Below are positions 44,204 through 53,338 of a stretch of DNA of 64,000 nt, one piece after another. Every line of letters starts with the position of its first letter. The stretch's first letter is position 1. Position numbers and translations under genes: made by a program. The stretch comes from Melioribacteraceae bacterium (GTDB taxonomy: Bacteria > Bacteroidota > Ignavibacteria > Ignavibacteriales > Melioribacteraceae): the NCBI GenBank assembly GCA_035362835.1, contig DAOSDY010000004.1:124001-188000 (forward strand), in the 5' to 3' direction. A model generated the notes under the pieces. That model saw only the letters and a program-made list of their open reading frames with translations, made no database searches and had not been told where the DNA came from.

Positions 44204-44802
44204 TTCTGAGTCCCAGAAAGCTTATTTATCTCGTCCCTTATTTTTGCTGCCCTTTCATAATCCTCTTTTTCTATAGCTTCTCTTAATTGATCCTGCAATT
44301 GTGCTAATTTTGTTTCCGGTATACTCTTTTTGCGCGGTTTCGCTTCTGATTCATGTGTATGAGGGAGTTCTTCAGATTCATCAATTTCTTCGCTTGATGG
44401 TACAAACGAGGCGGTACGCATTACATCCTCTGCAACGTAAAGAGGTGCTCCGGTTCTTACGGCAAGCGCAATCGCATCGCTCGGTCGAGAATCTATTTCG
44501 TTGGATAATGTGGCTACTTCAATTTTGATCTTTGCGTAGAATGTATTCTCTTTAAGTTCATCAATTATTATTTCAGTGACAGTCGCACCCAGATTATCAA
44601 TCAGGTTTTTCAGCAGATCATGTGTAAGGGGACGGGGCGGTTTTATCCCCTCCATTTCAAGCGCGATCGATTGAGCTTCGAAAGAACCGATAATTATCGG
44701 TAGCCTCCTTACTCCATAAACTTCTTTAAGCAGTAGAGCGTAAGCTCCGCCAGCCGATGGACTGGCGGAGAGTCCTAATATTTCTACTTGTACCTTATTC
44801 AC
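44200..44802 (-). CDS. Bifunctional nuclease domain protein with UVR motif
   Basis: A 200-residue protein: an N-terminal BFN/DUF151 domain (about 1-130, with LPIIIGSFEAQSIALEMEG, HDLLKNLIDNLGATV and SRPSDAIALAVRTGAPLY), an acidic linker, and a C-terminal UVR motif (LREAIEKEDYERAAKIRDEI) of the kind that binds UvrB-type partners. BFN domains have nuclease activity in plants and bacteria; the physiological role here is unknown. It starts with GTG at 44802, preceded by AGGGA. It lies 9 bases after etfA and is probably co-transcribed with etfBA, a recurring arrangement only by chance as far as I can tell. Confidence 0.9.
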   Translation of the reverse strand: MNKVQVEILGLSASPSAGGAYALLLKEVYGVRRLPIIIGSFEAQSIALEMEGIKPPRPLTHDLLKNLIDNLGATVTEIIIDELKENTFYAKIKIEVATLSNEIDSRPSDAIALAVRTGAPLYVAEDVMRTASFVPSSEEIDESEELPHTHESEAKPRKKSIPETKLAQLQDQLREAIEKEDYERAAKIRDEINKLSGTQN

Positions 44803-44811
44803 AATTCCCTA

Positions 44812-45774
44812 TTATTTAATTTTTTTTATCTCTTCAATTAATGCCGGCACTACTTCAAATACATCGCCAACTATTCCATAATCGGCAACCTGAAAGATCG
44901 GAGCGTCTTTATCCTTATTCACTGCAACAATATACTTTGAGGAACGCATTCCAGCCAGATGCTGAATGGCGCCTGAAATACCTAGTGCAATATATAATGT
45001 GGGTGAGACTGTCTTTCCTGTCTGGCCAACCTGCTCACCATGAGGCCGCCATCCGGCATCTACTACCGCTCTGGAAGCACCTGATGCTGCACCAAGAAGT
45101 TCCGATAATTCCTCAATCATTTTAAAGTGTTCGGGACCTTTCATACCTCTTCCGCCCGATACGATTATCTCGGCTTCGGCTACATCCAGTTTACCCTCAG
45201 ATTTCTTAATCTCAATCACCTTTGTTGTTAAATCCGGGTTCTCAGCATTTTGTACGGTTACGTTTGCCGTAGTTCCGTCCGGTGTACCTGCATTGAAAAC
45301 ATTTGGGCGTAATGTGAAAATTTTAACCGGACTTGTCAATTTAATATCAAGAAGCACTTTACCGGCATAAATTGGACGAGTTGCAATCAATTCACCGTTT
45401 TGAATTTCGATTGACGTACAATCCATTGCGAGTCCGGCATCAATTCGTGCGGATAATCGGGGAGCTAAGTCTTTCCCCAGACTTGTATTGCCGATAAATA
45501 CTATAGAGCCGTTTACATTTTTAATATATTCCGACAGAATTTTAGAATAACCGCTTGGAGAATAGTCCTTCAGTTCCGCATTTTTTATATGAGTTACATT
45601 GTGAATTCCAAATCCTCCAACCTGATCAAGATTTTCGATTTCATTACCGATTACAACAGCTTCGGATTCGAATGATAGTTTAGCAGCAAACTCTGATGCG
45701 GCTTTAACTGCTTCCAAAGACGCTTTCTTGATCTGCCCGTTTCTCTGTTCAAGTATTGCAATTATTTTATTCAT
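44812..45774 (-). CDS. etfA: Electron transfer flavoprotein alpha subunit
   Basis: A 320-residue FAD-binding subunit of ETF, which passes electrons from acyl-CoA and other dehydrogenases to the quinone pool. The C-terminal FAD domain has SGGRGMKGPEHFKMI, ASGASRAVVDAGWRPHGEQVGQTG and LYIALGISGAIQHLAGM, all standard. The N-terminal half is the subunit-contact domain. The FAD loop lacks the extra insertions of bifurcating EtfA as far as can be judged by eye. It follows etfB by 9 bases. An ETF:quinone oxidoreductase is not in the window. The neighbouring acyl-CoA synthetase and proline dehydrogenase could feed such electron flow. Confidence 0.95.
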   Translation of the reverse strand: MNKIIAILEQRNGQIKKASLEAVKAASEFAAKLSFESEAVVIGNEIENLDQVGGFGIHNVTHIKNAELKDYSPSGYSKILSEYIKNVNGSIVFIGNTSLGKDLAPRLSARIDAGLAMDCTSIEIQNGELIATRPIYAGKVLLDIKLTSPVKIFTLRPNVFNAGTPDGTTANVTVQNAENPDLTTKVIEIKKSEGKLDVAEAEIIVSGGRGMKGPEHFKMIEELSELLGAASGASRAVVDAGWRPHGEQVGQTGKTVSPTLYIALGISGAIQHLAGMRSSKYIVAVNKDKDAPIFQVADYGIVGDVFEVVPALIEEIKKIK

Positions 45775-45783
45775 TTGTCACCT

Positions 45784-46530
45784 CTATATTACCTTTGCTT
45801 CTTCGCGAAGCAGTCTTACCAATTCCGGAACCGCCGAAGCATCGGTGCCTATTATTTTCCCTGCCTGTTTAGGAGCAGGTCTTTTCATTCCTACTATTTC
45901 AACAAAATTAGCCGCAGCAGTTATTGTCTTTTCTGCTATTACTTTTTTCTTTGCAGCCATAATTCCTTTTAACGATGCATATCTCGGCTCGTTCAATCCT
46001 TTTTGTGCGGTTATTACTGCCGGAAGAGAGGATTCTACAACTTCTTTTCCCCCTTCTATCTCACGCTCGGCCGTAATTTTTTGCCCGTCCAGAGTAAATC
46101 CAACAACAACTGAAATACAATTATAACCGAGTATTTCAGACGTAATCTGTCCAACAACAGAATTATCGAAATCAACTGATTGTTTCCCGAAGAAAACCAA
46201 TTCGGCATTCTGATTTTTTATTTCCTCTGCAAGAGCTTTTGCGACTGCCAGAGAGTCCCTGTAGGAATCGTCTTTAAGAAGAACGGCTTCGTCAACTCCC
46301 ATTGCAAGAGCTTTACGAAGAGTTTCCTTATTTGCTTCACCGCCAAGACTGATAGCAACTGTCTCGCCTCCGGTTTTTTCCTTGGTCTTCAATGCTTCTT
46401 CAATTGCAAATTCATCGTAAGGATTCAACACATATGTTACACCGGCAGGGTCGATTCCTTTACCCTCGCTTGAAATATTTATTTTTGCGGCTGTATCCGG
46501 TACATGACTAATACAAACAGCAATTTTCAT
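45784..46530 (-). CDS. etfB: Electron transfer flavoprotein beta subunit
   Basis: A 248-residue AMP-binding partner of EtfA. Conserved parts are CISHVPDTAAKI at the start, NPYDEFAIEEALKTKE and the AMP-binding loop GKQSVDFDNSVVGQITSEIL. The C-terminus KVIAEKTITAAANFVEIVGM ends in the arm that embraces EtfA. I chose ATG 46530, with GGAGG 5 bases upstream; a TTG one codon earlier is unlikely. First gene of the etfB-etfA-nuclease operon; it is divergent from clpS across 105 bases, in which no exact promoter consensus is seen on this strand. Confidence 0.95.
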   Translation of the reverse strand: MKIAVCISHVPDTAAKINISSEGKGIDPAGVTYVLNPYDEFAIEEALKTKEKTGGETVAISLGGEANKETLRKALAMGVDEAVLLKDDSYRDSLAVAKALAEEIKNQNAELVFFGKQSVDFDNSVVGQITSEILGYNCISVVVGFTLDGQKITAEREIEGGKEVVESSLPAVITAQKGLNEPRYASLKGIMAAKKKVIAEKTITAAANFVEIVGMKRPAPKQAGKIIGTDASAVPELVRLLREEAKVI

Positions 46531-46635
46531 CAATCCTCCCTGAAAAAATTAAATAATATTACTGTTTTCGATTTTCGAGCTGCAATATAATCAAAATTTA
46601 TTTTTAGGGAGCAATTTTATAACTTGTCGTTGTAA

Positions 46636-46935
46636 ATGGGAACTCTTATGCAGACAGAAAAACCTGAAGGAATTATAGAGCCCGATATAACAAACGAATC
46701 CACTACCGGAATTCCGTACAAGGTAATTCTTTTTAACGATGATGTTCATTCATTCGATGAAGTGATAAATCAACTTATGATCGCAATAAACTGCAGTTTT
46801 GAACATGCGCGTGCCCTGGCATTTGAAACTCATGTGAAGGGTAAATCCGTCGTTTTCACTGGCGACCTCGCAAAGTGTCTGAAAGTTTCTTCCGTTCTTG
46901 AGGAAATAGCTCTCCATACGCAGATTATTTCATAA
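46636..46935 (+). CDS. clpS: ClpS-like adaptor protein
   Basis: A 99-residue adaptor that brings N-degron substrates to ClpAP-type proteases. The core begins YKVILFNDDVHSFDEVI (about 28-44), the ClpS fold start with the NDD substrate-pocket region, and continues with HARALAFETHVKGKSVVF. The N-terminal 27 residues are a disordered, acidic extension. No Clp ATPase is next to it, as is often the case in Bacteroidota and relatives. ATG 46636 is the first; ATG 46648 (MQTEKPEG) is also possible. Confidence 0.9.
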   Translation: MGTLMQTEKPEGIIEPDITNESTTGIPYKVILFNDDVHSFDEVINQLMIAINCSFEHARALAFETHVKGKSVVFTGDLAKCLKVSSVLEEIALHTQIIS

Positions 46936-46995
46936 CATAAATCCTCCTTTTAGCGGTTTCTGGTTTTATAAAGTAATTATTCAAATGAAAATGGT

Positions 46996-47003
46996 TATAT
47001 TTG
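46996..47003 (+). promoter_or_regulatory. Possible -7 element for the YchF-like gene
   Basis: TATATTTG is an exact TAnnTTTG placed 33 bases before ATG 47037. No TTG lies 17-23 bases upstream, so the -33 part is degenerate or absent. Confidence 0.45.
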
Positions 47004-47036
47004 AACCCCATTTTTTCTAATTGTTAAGAGATATAA

Positions 47037-48116
47037 ATGCAGATTGGTTTAGTAGGGCTCCAATTTTCCGGAAAAACATCGCTTTTTAACACTTTATCAA
47101 AAGGGGCTACCCATTCACCAGGTCAGAAGGATGAAGCTTCCATTGAAGTTGTTAAAATCCCGGATGAGAGACTTGATAAGCTTTCAAAAATTTTCAATCC
47201 TAAAAAACAGGTGAACGCTACTATCGAAGTCTTTGATATCCCCGGCTTAAGAATGTCTGAAGATAATAAAGTTAAGATCACCTCCGGTTTCCTTAATAGC
47301 GTCCGGAATAACGATGCGCTCTTTTATATTGTCAGGGCTTTTAAGGACGATTCTGTCCCTCACCCTATGAATAGTATCAATCCTCTTAGGGATATCGAAT
47401 TTCTTGAGACGGAATTTTTACTTTCCGATCTAGCGTTCCTGGAGAATCGTTTAGAGAAATTGAAAAAAGATCTTCAGAAATCGAAAGATGAAAAGCTGAA
47501 AAGAGAAATACCGTTAATTGAAAAGTGTTTTGCACATTGCGAAAAGGAATTACCGCTAAGGACTCTCATTCTTGATGAAAATGATCTTAAAATTCTCGGC
47601 GGATATCAGCTCTTAACTTTGAAGCCACTCGCTATTGCAGTTAATTATGATGAATCATCCATCCCCTTAGTTGATCAGGAAGTAAAAAACCTGAAAGATA
47701 ATCTTCAGAAATCGGGTGCGATGGTTATTCCGTTCTTTGCAAAAATTGAACTGGAACTTTCACAGATGAGCGAAGAGGATCAAGCCGTCTTCATGCAGGA
47801 TTACGGTATCTCCGAATCCGCCCTTGCAAAAATTTTGAGAACATCTTACGAAATACTTGGACTTCAATCCTTCTTTACGGTTGGCGAGGATGAATGCCGT
47901 GCCTGGACGATTAAGAAAAATTATAATGCGCAGCAGGCTGCTGGTGTTATTCATACCGACTTTTTCAATCGGTTTATTAGAGCTGAAGTAGTTCATTACG
48001 AGGATTTTCTTCAGCATGGATCTTTTAATAAATGTAAAGAAGCAGGTTCATGGCGTCTCGAAGGGAAAGAATATATAGTTAAGGATGGAGATATTCTTAA
48101 CATTAGACATAATTGA
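47037..48116 (+). CDS. Divergent YchF/Obg-family GTPase with TGS domain
   Basis: A 359-residue protein that aligns with YchF/OLA1 over its full length, including the C-terminal TGS domain (FFTVGEDECRAWTI, AAGVIHTDFFNRFIRAEVV, EGKEYIVKDGDILNI). The nucleotide-binding face is altered. The usual GLPNVGKSTLFN P-loop reads GLQFSGKTSLFN, keeping GK[ST]. The switch II region keeps DIPGL but lacks the GEGLGNxFL sequence that follows in standard YchF. The NxxE-type specificity motif appears as AVNYDES. YchF proteins bind the ribosome and hydrolyse ATP rather than GTP. This one is either a fast-evolving ortholog or a paralog with changed nucleotide use; the window cannot tell. bipA follows 11 bases after its stop. 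Confidence 0.85.
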   Translation: MQIGLVGLQFSGKTSLFNTLSKGATHSPGQKDEASIEVVKIPDERLDKLSKIFNPKKQVNATIEVFDIPGLRMSEDNKVKITSGFLNSVRNNDALFYIVRAFKDDSVPHPMNSINPLRDIEFLETEFLLSDLAFLENRLEKLKKDLQKSKDEKLKREIPLIEKCFAHCEKELPLRTLILDENDLKILGGYQLLTLKPLAIAVNYDESSIPLVDQEVKNLKDNLQKSGAMVIPFFAKIELELSQMSEEDQAVFMQDYGISESALAKILRTSYEILGLQSFFTVGEDECRAWTIKKNYNAQQAAGVIHTDFFNRFIRAEVVHYEDFLQHGSFNKCKEAGSWRLEGKEYIVKDGDILNIRHN

Positions 48117-48127
48117 AAGGAATTTCA

Positions 48128-49951
48128 TTGAAAGTAGAAAACATTCGTAATCTTGCGATAATTGCTCATGTTGATCATGGCAAAACAACTTTAGTCGATT
48201 ATATGCTTAAGCAGACAGGTGTTTGGAGAGCTAACCAGCAGGTTGATACCAGAATTATGGATTCCAATCAGCTGGAAAAGGAACGTGGAATTACCATACT
48301 TGCCAAGAACTGCAGCATTAATTATAAAGGGATTAAAATCAACATTGTAGATACACCCGGCCACGCCGATTTCGGCGGGGAAGTCGAACGGACTTTAAGA
48401 ATGGTCAACGGTGTTCTCCTGCTTGTAGATGCTGCGGAAGGCCCTCTCCCTCAAACAAAATTTGTTCTTAAGAAATCTCTCGACCTCGGATTGAAACCGA
48501 TTGTTGTTATAAATAAAATTGACAGAAAGGATGCCCGGCCAAATCAGGTTCTCAATGAAGTATTCGATCTTTTTGTTTCGCTCGGCGCAAATGATGAGCA
48601 ACTCGATTTCCCGTTCGTTTTTGCAATTGCAAAACAGGGAATTGCCAAACTTCAGCTCGAGGATGAGAGAAGCGACTTGGAAGTCCTTCTCGAACAGATT
48701 GTTAAGCACGTTCCGCCTCCGACAATTACTGACGAGCCGTTCAGAATGCTAGTGTCGGCTATTGATTATAACGATTATCTCGGAAGAATTGGAATCGGAA
48801 GAGTCCACAGCGGAAAATTATCCGTCGGGGACCAGATAACTCTCATTACGCGCGAAGGGGAAAAATTTAATTCGAAGATCTCAAGGCTCTATACTTTTGA
48901 AAATATTAAGAGGGTGGAAGTTGATGAATTAAGCGCCGGCGATATAGGTGCCTTCGCAGGATTCGAAGATGTTGACATTGGAAATACTATCTGCAACCCC
49001 GCATTTACTGAACCTTTGCCCTTTGTTGCCATTGATGAACCGACTCTTACTATGAATTTTATTGTAAACAATTCACCGTTTGCAGGGCTGGAAGGGAAAT
49101 ATGTTACAACAAGAAATTTGAGTGAAAGACTTTCCAAGGAATTAAAAACGAATGTCTCTCTGCGTGTGGAAATGACCCAATCTCCGGATGTTTTCAAAGT
49201 TAGCGGAAGGGGAGAACTTCATCTGGCTATCCTTGTCGAAAATATGCGAAGAGAAGGGTATGAACTTCAGCTGAGCAAACCTGAAGTGATTATGAAAAAG
49301 ATTGATGATGTGCTTTGCGAACCGTTCGAACACGTCATCATCGATGTGCCCGAAGAGTTTGTCGGCGTCGTTATTGAAAAACTGGGCAAGCGAAAAGGTG
49401 AAATGAAAAATATGATTTCATTTAATGATAATACGCGGCTCGAATTCTTAATCCCTGCAAGGGGACTTATCGGATACCGTTCGGAATTCATGACGGACAC
49501 GAAAGGTACAGGAATACTTCATCACAATTTCCACGGATATGAACCATTCAAAGGTGAAATAAGTAATAGAACACGGGGTGCTCTTATCTCTATGGAAAGC
49601 GGAGTCGCCTCCGCATATGCTATGTGGAAACTTCAGGAAAGGACTCTCTTCTTTATTGAACCGGGTATTAAAGTTTATGAAGGAATGGTTGTAGGTGAAA
49701 ATTCCAGGGACAACGATATGAGGATCAATGTTTGTAAAACCAAACAACTTACAAATATGAGAGCCTCAGGAGCCGACGAAGCTATCCGTCTGGAACCGCC
49801 CCGTTTATTAAGTCTCGAAACTGCTATTGAATGGATTAATGATGATGAATATGTTGAAGTTACGCCGCAGAATATCAGAGTTAGAAAAAAGTATTTAACA
49901 GAACTCGACCGTAAAAATGCCCGGCTTGCGGAGAAACAATCCGCTGGTTAA
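48128..49951 (+). CDS. bipA: Ribosome-associated GTPase BipA/TypA
   Basis: A 607-residue translational GTPase of the EF-G family needed for ribosome assembly at low temperature or stress. G1 is IIAHVDHGKTTLVD (9-22), then ERGITILAKN (G2), DTPGHADFGGEVER (G3) and VINKIDR (G4). The C-terminal BipA-specific domain includes IPARGLIGYRSEFMTDT and SGVASAYAMWKLQERT. I chose TTG 48128 (MKVENIRNLAI), with AAGGA 6 bases before it; the frame from TTG 48113 would overlap the upstream stop. It follows the YchF-like gene by 11 bases, and both act at the ribosome. Confidence 0.96.
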   Translation: MKVENIRNLAIIAHVDHGKTTLVDYMLKQTGVWRANQQVDTRIMDSNQLEKERGITILAKNCSINYKGIKINIVDTPGHADFGGEVERTLRMVNGVLLLVDAAEGPLPQTKFVLKKSLDLGLKPIVVINKIDRKDARPNQVLNEVFDLFVSLGANDEQLDFPFVFAIAKQGIAKLQLEDERSDLEVLLEQIVKHVPPPTITDEPFRMLVSAIDYNDYLGRIGIGRVHSGKLSVGDQITLITREGEKFNSKISRLYTFENIKRVEVDELSAGDIGAFAGFEDVDIGNTICNPAFTEPLPFVAIDEPTLTMNFIVNNSPFAGLEGKYVTTRNLSERLSKELKTNVSLRVEMTQSPDVFKVSGRGELHLAILVENMRREGYELQLSKPEVIMKKIDDVLCEPFEHVIIDVPEEFVGVVIEKLGKRKGEMKNMISFNDNTRLEFLIPARGLIGYRSEFMTDTKGTGILHHNFHGYEPFKGEISNRTRGALISMESGVASAYAMWKLQERTLFFIEPGIKVYEGMVVGENSRDNDMRINVCKTKQLTNMRASGADEAIRLEPPRLLSLETAIEWINDDEYVEVTPQNIRVRKKYLTELDRKNARLAEKQSAG

Positions 49952-49987
49952 ATTCTAAATGAAATTTTTGATTAAATGTGAGGTGTT

Positions 49988-51451
49988 ATGAAAGCCATAG
50001 ATGGTTTAGCCCCGGCGGTTCTATGGAATCGATTCTATGAAATCTCTCAGATTCCCCGTCCATCTAAACATGAGGAGAGAATTCGGCTCTACCTGAGAAA
50101 CTTTGCCGGCACTAATAATCTTGAATTTAGAGAAGATAAAGTGGGTAATATTGTGATCACAATTCCCCCTAAACCCGGATTTGAAAACGTACCCGGCATT
50201 GTTCTTCAAAGCCATGTTGATATGGTCTGTGAAAAAAATAAAAATACTGACCACGATTTTTATAACGACCCGATTAATCTTGTTAGGGATGGTGAATGGA
50301 TTAAAGCCGATGGAACCACTCTCGGTGCCGATAACGGTATCGGTGTTGCCGCAGCTCTCGCTATTGCAACCGATAACCATTTTAATCATGGTCCTATTGA
50401 ATTACTCTTTACCGTTGATGAAGAGACAGGATTAACCGGCGCTAATAATCTTGAACCCGGTTTTATTAAGGGTAAATTCCTGTTGAATCTAGATACCGAG
50501 GAAGACGGATTTTATTATGTAGGCTGTGCCGGTGGTATGGATACAATGGGATCATTTAAAATCGAATCGGTTCAAATCGATGATTCATGGTTGCCCTATA
50601 CTATTTTTGTCAGCGGCTTAAAAGGAGGACATTCCGGAATAAATATTTCTGATAAAAGAGCAAACGCAATTAAACTGCTTGCTCTCCTTCTTAATAAATT
50701 AAAAGTGATTGATTATTATGTCGTTATTATCTCAGGCGGTTCCAAAAGAAATGCCATTGCAAGAGAAGCTGAAGCTCAGATTCTGATTAAAAGTGAATAT
50801 GAAGCAGTATTGCGCGAAAAAATAAACGAGTTCTCACTTGAATCGGTCCTTGAATTCAAATCGACCGACCGCGACTTAAAGATTACATTTGAAAAATCTG
50901 AAAGCGGAAAAACAGGAACAGTCTATACAAAGGATTTCACAAATAAAATCTTAAATGTTTTGCTCTCAATGCCTCACGGAGTAGTCTCAATGAGCCCGGA
51001 TATCCCCGGACTTGTAGAAACCTCTACCAACCTTGCAACTGTTGTTGTTGAAAATGAACTGATGAAAATCGGCACAAGTCAGAGAAGTTCTATTGAGTCA
51101 GCAAAAAAGAATATTGCCGCATCCGTTAAAGCGGTGTTCGACCTGGCCGGTGCCGAGGTTATAGTGGGCGACGGGTACCCGGGCTGGCAGCCGAACCTGG
51201 ATTCCAAACTGCTTCGCCTTTCCAGAAAAGTATTTAAGGATTTGTTCGGTCACACTCCTGAACTGAAAGCAGTTCATGCGGGTTTGGAATGCGGAATTCT
51301 GGGTGATAAATATCCGGGCCTGGAAATGATTTCTTTCGGACCGACAATTGAAGGTGCCCATTCACCCGATGAAAAAGTTAAAATTGAGGATGTTGAAAAA
51401 TTTTACCGCCTCCTCAAGGCAATTTTAGTGGAAGTATCTAAGACTAAATAG
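49988..51451 (+). CDS. pepD: Aminoacyl-histidine dipeptidase (M20C, PepD)
   Basis: A 487-residue di-zinc dipeptidase. Metal and catalytic motifs run in order: QSHVDMVCE (His and Asp), GADNGIGVAAAL (bridging Asp), TVDEETGLTGA (catalytic and metal Glu), LNLDTEEDG, and HAGLECGILG near the end (last His). The length equals the usual 485 residues. It cleaves Xaa-His and other dipeptides in the cytosol. A small hairpin follows the stop. It stands 36 bases after bipA and may be co-transcribed with it. No relation to the histidine-degradation operon at 60 kb beyond a common substrate source. Confidence 0.95.
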   Translation: MKAIDGLAPAVLWNRFYEISQIPRPSKHEERIRLYLRNFAGTNNLEFREDKVGNIVITIPPKPGFENVPGIVLQSHVDMVCEKNKNTDHDFYNDPINLVRDGEWIKADGTTLGADNGIGVAAALAIATDNHFNHGPIELLFTVDEETGLTGANNLEPGFIKGKFLLNLDTEEDGFYYVGCAGGMDTMGSFKIESVQIDDSWLPYTIFVSGLKGGHSGINISDKRANAIKLLALLLNKLKVIDYYVVIISGGSKRNAIAREAEAQILIKSEYEAVLREKINEFSLESVLEFKSTDRDLKITFEKSESGKTGTVYTKDFTNKILNVLLSMPHGVVSMSPDIPGLVETSTNLATVVVENELMKIGTSQRSSIESAKKNIAASVKAVFDLAGAEVIVGDGYPGWQPNLDSKLLRLSRKVFKDLFGHTPELKAVHAGLECGILGDKYPGLEMISFGPTIEGAHSPDEKVKIEDVEKFYRLLKAILVEVSKTK

Positions 51452-51457
51452 ATCCCG

Positions 51458-51478
51458 TCCCTTATGAAAGGGATTTTG
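51458..51478 (+). terminator. Weak terminator after pepD
   Basis: TCCCTT (51458-51463) and AAGGGA (51468-51473) pair across a 4-base loop and are followed by TTTT. The stem is only six pairs, so termination may be partial. Confidence 0.45.
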
Positions 51479-51533
51479 TTCATTTAAATAAATTATATCG
51501 TCAGGATTATTTCCAACTAAAAATAGAGATGAA

Positions 51534-53255
51534 ATGAAAAATGAACTAAAACTATATCCTGTCCCCAGAATTGAATCGATTCAGGATATGATCGTTCAAT
51601 CGTCAAGAAAATTCAGCTCCAAAATTGCTTTGGAAGATCTAAATTCAACTCCTATCGGTAAATTGAATTTCAGAGAACTTCTTGATAACATTTTAAGGTT
51701 CGGTTCCGCATTAAGGGAAATCGGAATCAAAGAGCGTACTCATATCGCATTGATCGGCGAAAACCGCGTTCAATGGGCCGTATCCTATCTTACGGCTATG
51801 TGCTTCAATTATGTAATTGTTCCTATCGATAAAAATCTTACTACCAACGAGATAATGAATATCATGCATGAGTCGGACTCCGAAGCTGTTATTTTTGCCG
51901 GCTCCTACTCAGGAATTATGGCCGAAGGTAAATCATCTCTTAAAAAAATTAAACATTACATCTGTATGGACGAGACAGGCGAGGATAAAGAATTCCTCAA
52001 TATGTCTAAATTAATCAGGCAGGCCAAAGAAATAACAACAGATAACCTTCCGAGGATTAATCCGAACGATCTTGCAGAGATTATTTTTACTTCAGGTTCA
52101 CTGGGACGCGCAAAAGGTGTTATGCTTACTCAAAAGAACCTTGCGTCGAACCTGATGGATATGGTGAGCATGGTTCTAATAACCGAAGCCGACCGTTTCC
52201 TCTCCGTTCTTCCTATGCATCATACTTATGAATGTACGTGCGGTATGTTGTGCCCACTTTATTGCGGAGCCTCTGTGCATTATGCCCGCTCCTTGAAAAC
52301 TGTAGTTGATGATATTCAGCAGGTGAAAGCAACTATTCTGCTCGGCGTTCCTCTCCTCTATGACAAAATGTTCCGGAGAATAGTTAAGACAATTAAAGAG
52401 AATAAGGTTAAAAATGTTATTGTACCGCCGCTTGTAAAACTTACAAACATTTTTGCCCAGGCAGGATTATCCAATATAAAGAAAAAAGTATTTTCAGAAC
52501 TGCATCATAAATTCGGCGGAGCCGTAAGAATCTTTATTGCAGGCGGCGCCGCGCCCGACCCTCTTGTTGCAAAAGGTTTAAGAGAATTCGGATTTACTTT
52601 TATTCAGGGATATGGACTTACAGAAACCTCACCCATTCTGGCATTAAACCGTCTCGATAATTTGAAAGATAATGCCGCTGGAATTCCTCTCCCTTCAGTC
52701 GAAATTAAAATAAATAACCCCGACGAAAATGGAAGCGGCGAAATCTGGGCTAAAGGTCCCAGCGTTATGCTTGGATATTATAAAAATGATAAGGCAACTG
52801 CGGATACTTTTGATAACGGATGGTTTAAAACAGGGGATATCGGTTTCGTTGATAAGGATGGATTCCTGCATATAAACGGTAGACAAAAAAATGTTATTAT
52901 TTCACGTACGGGCAAGAATGTATTCCCGGAAGAAATTGAAGATATCCTTAACAGAAGTCCTTTCATACTCGAATCCTTAATCTTCGGCGAAAAAGATCTT
53001 AAGCAGGATGAAATAATTGCTGCTCAGGTTGTTGCTGATGCCGAAGCGTTTATTGAATATTCCGGATCGAATAATGTATCTATTACCGGCGACCTGATTA
53101 ATAAGATTGTTCAGGAGGAGATCGATAAAGCTAATAAACAGCTCCCATCCTATAAGCAAATTAAAAAAATATATATCCGCGAAAAAGAATTCGAAAAAAC
53201 TACTACTCAGAAGATTAAAAGATATCTTGTTGGAAGCACAGACAATCAGGATTAG
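51534..53255 (+). CDS. Long-chain acyl-CoA synthetase (AMP-forming)
   Basis: A 573-residue ANL-superfamily adenylate-forming enzyme. The ATP motif is IIFTSGSLGRAKGVMLTQ (the usual TSGTTGxPKG with changes at two places), then the A5 motif GYGLTETSPI, the WFKTGDIGFVDKDGFL hinge Asp, and the C-terminal lysine in TTTQKIKRYLV. The N-terminal region and the HHTYE-like segment (MHHTYECTCGM) are typical of fatty acyl-CoA synthetases of the FadD/AMP-binding class. It activates fatty acids for beta-oxidation or lipid synthesis. Transcribed alone, with hairpins on both sides. Confidence 0.9.
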   Translation: MKNELKLYPVPRIESIQDMIVQSSRKFSSKIALEDLNSTPIGKLNFRELLDNILRFGSALREIGIKERTHIALIGENRVQWAVSYLTAMCFNYVIVPIDKNLTTNEIMNIMHESDSEAVIFAGSYSGIMAEGKSSLKKIKHYICMDETGEDKEFLNMSKLIRQAKEITTDNLPRINPNDLAEIIFTSGSLGRAKGVMLTQKNLASNLMDMVSMVLITEADRFLSVLPMHHTYECTCGMLCPLYCGASVHYARSLKTVVDDIQQVKATILLGVPLLYDKMFRRIVKTIKENKVKNVIVPPLVKLTNIFAQAGLSNIKKKVFSELHHKFGGAVRIFIAGGAAPDPLVAKGLREFGFTFIQGYGLTETSPILALNRLDNLKDNAAGIPLPSVEIKINNPDENGSGEIWAKGPSVMLGYYKNDKATADTFDNGWFKTGDIGFVDKDGFLHINGRQKNVIISRTGKNVFPEEIEDILNRSPFILESLIFGEKDLKQDEIIAAQVVADAEAFIEYSGSNNVSITGDLINKIVQEEIDKANKQLPSYKQIKKIYIREKEFEKTTTQKIKRYLVGSTDNQD

Positions 53256-53264
53256 AAATTATTA

Positions 53265-53290
53265 GGGCAGCATCATAAACGGTGCTGCCT
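53265..53290 (+). other. Stable hairpin without a T-run after the acyl-CoA synthetase gene
   Basis: GGCAGCA (53266-53272) pairs with TGCTGCC (53283-53289) around a 10-base loop. No T-run follows directly, so it is not a standard terminator; it may protect the 3' end. Confidence 0.5.
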
Positions 53291-53338
53291 GCAATTAAGT
53301 TTATTTTTTCAACTGCTAATTTATTTCTGAAAATATAA

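Noticed and set aside
45728..46126. 132-codon open frame on the plus strand across the etfA/etfB junction
   Set aside because: It is antisense to two well-supported ETF genes and encodes a low-complexity hydrophobic string, a shadow of their codon use.
53265..53290. Terminator after the acyl-CoA synthetase gene
   Set aside because: The hairpin is stable but no T-run follows it directly, so I list it only as a hairpin.
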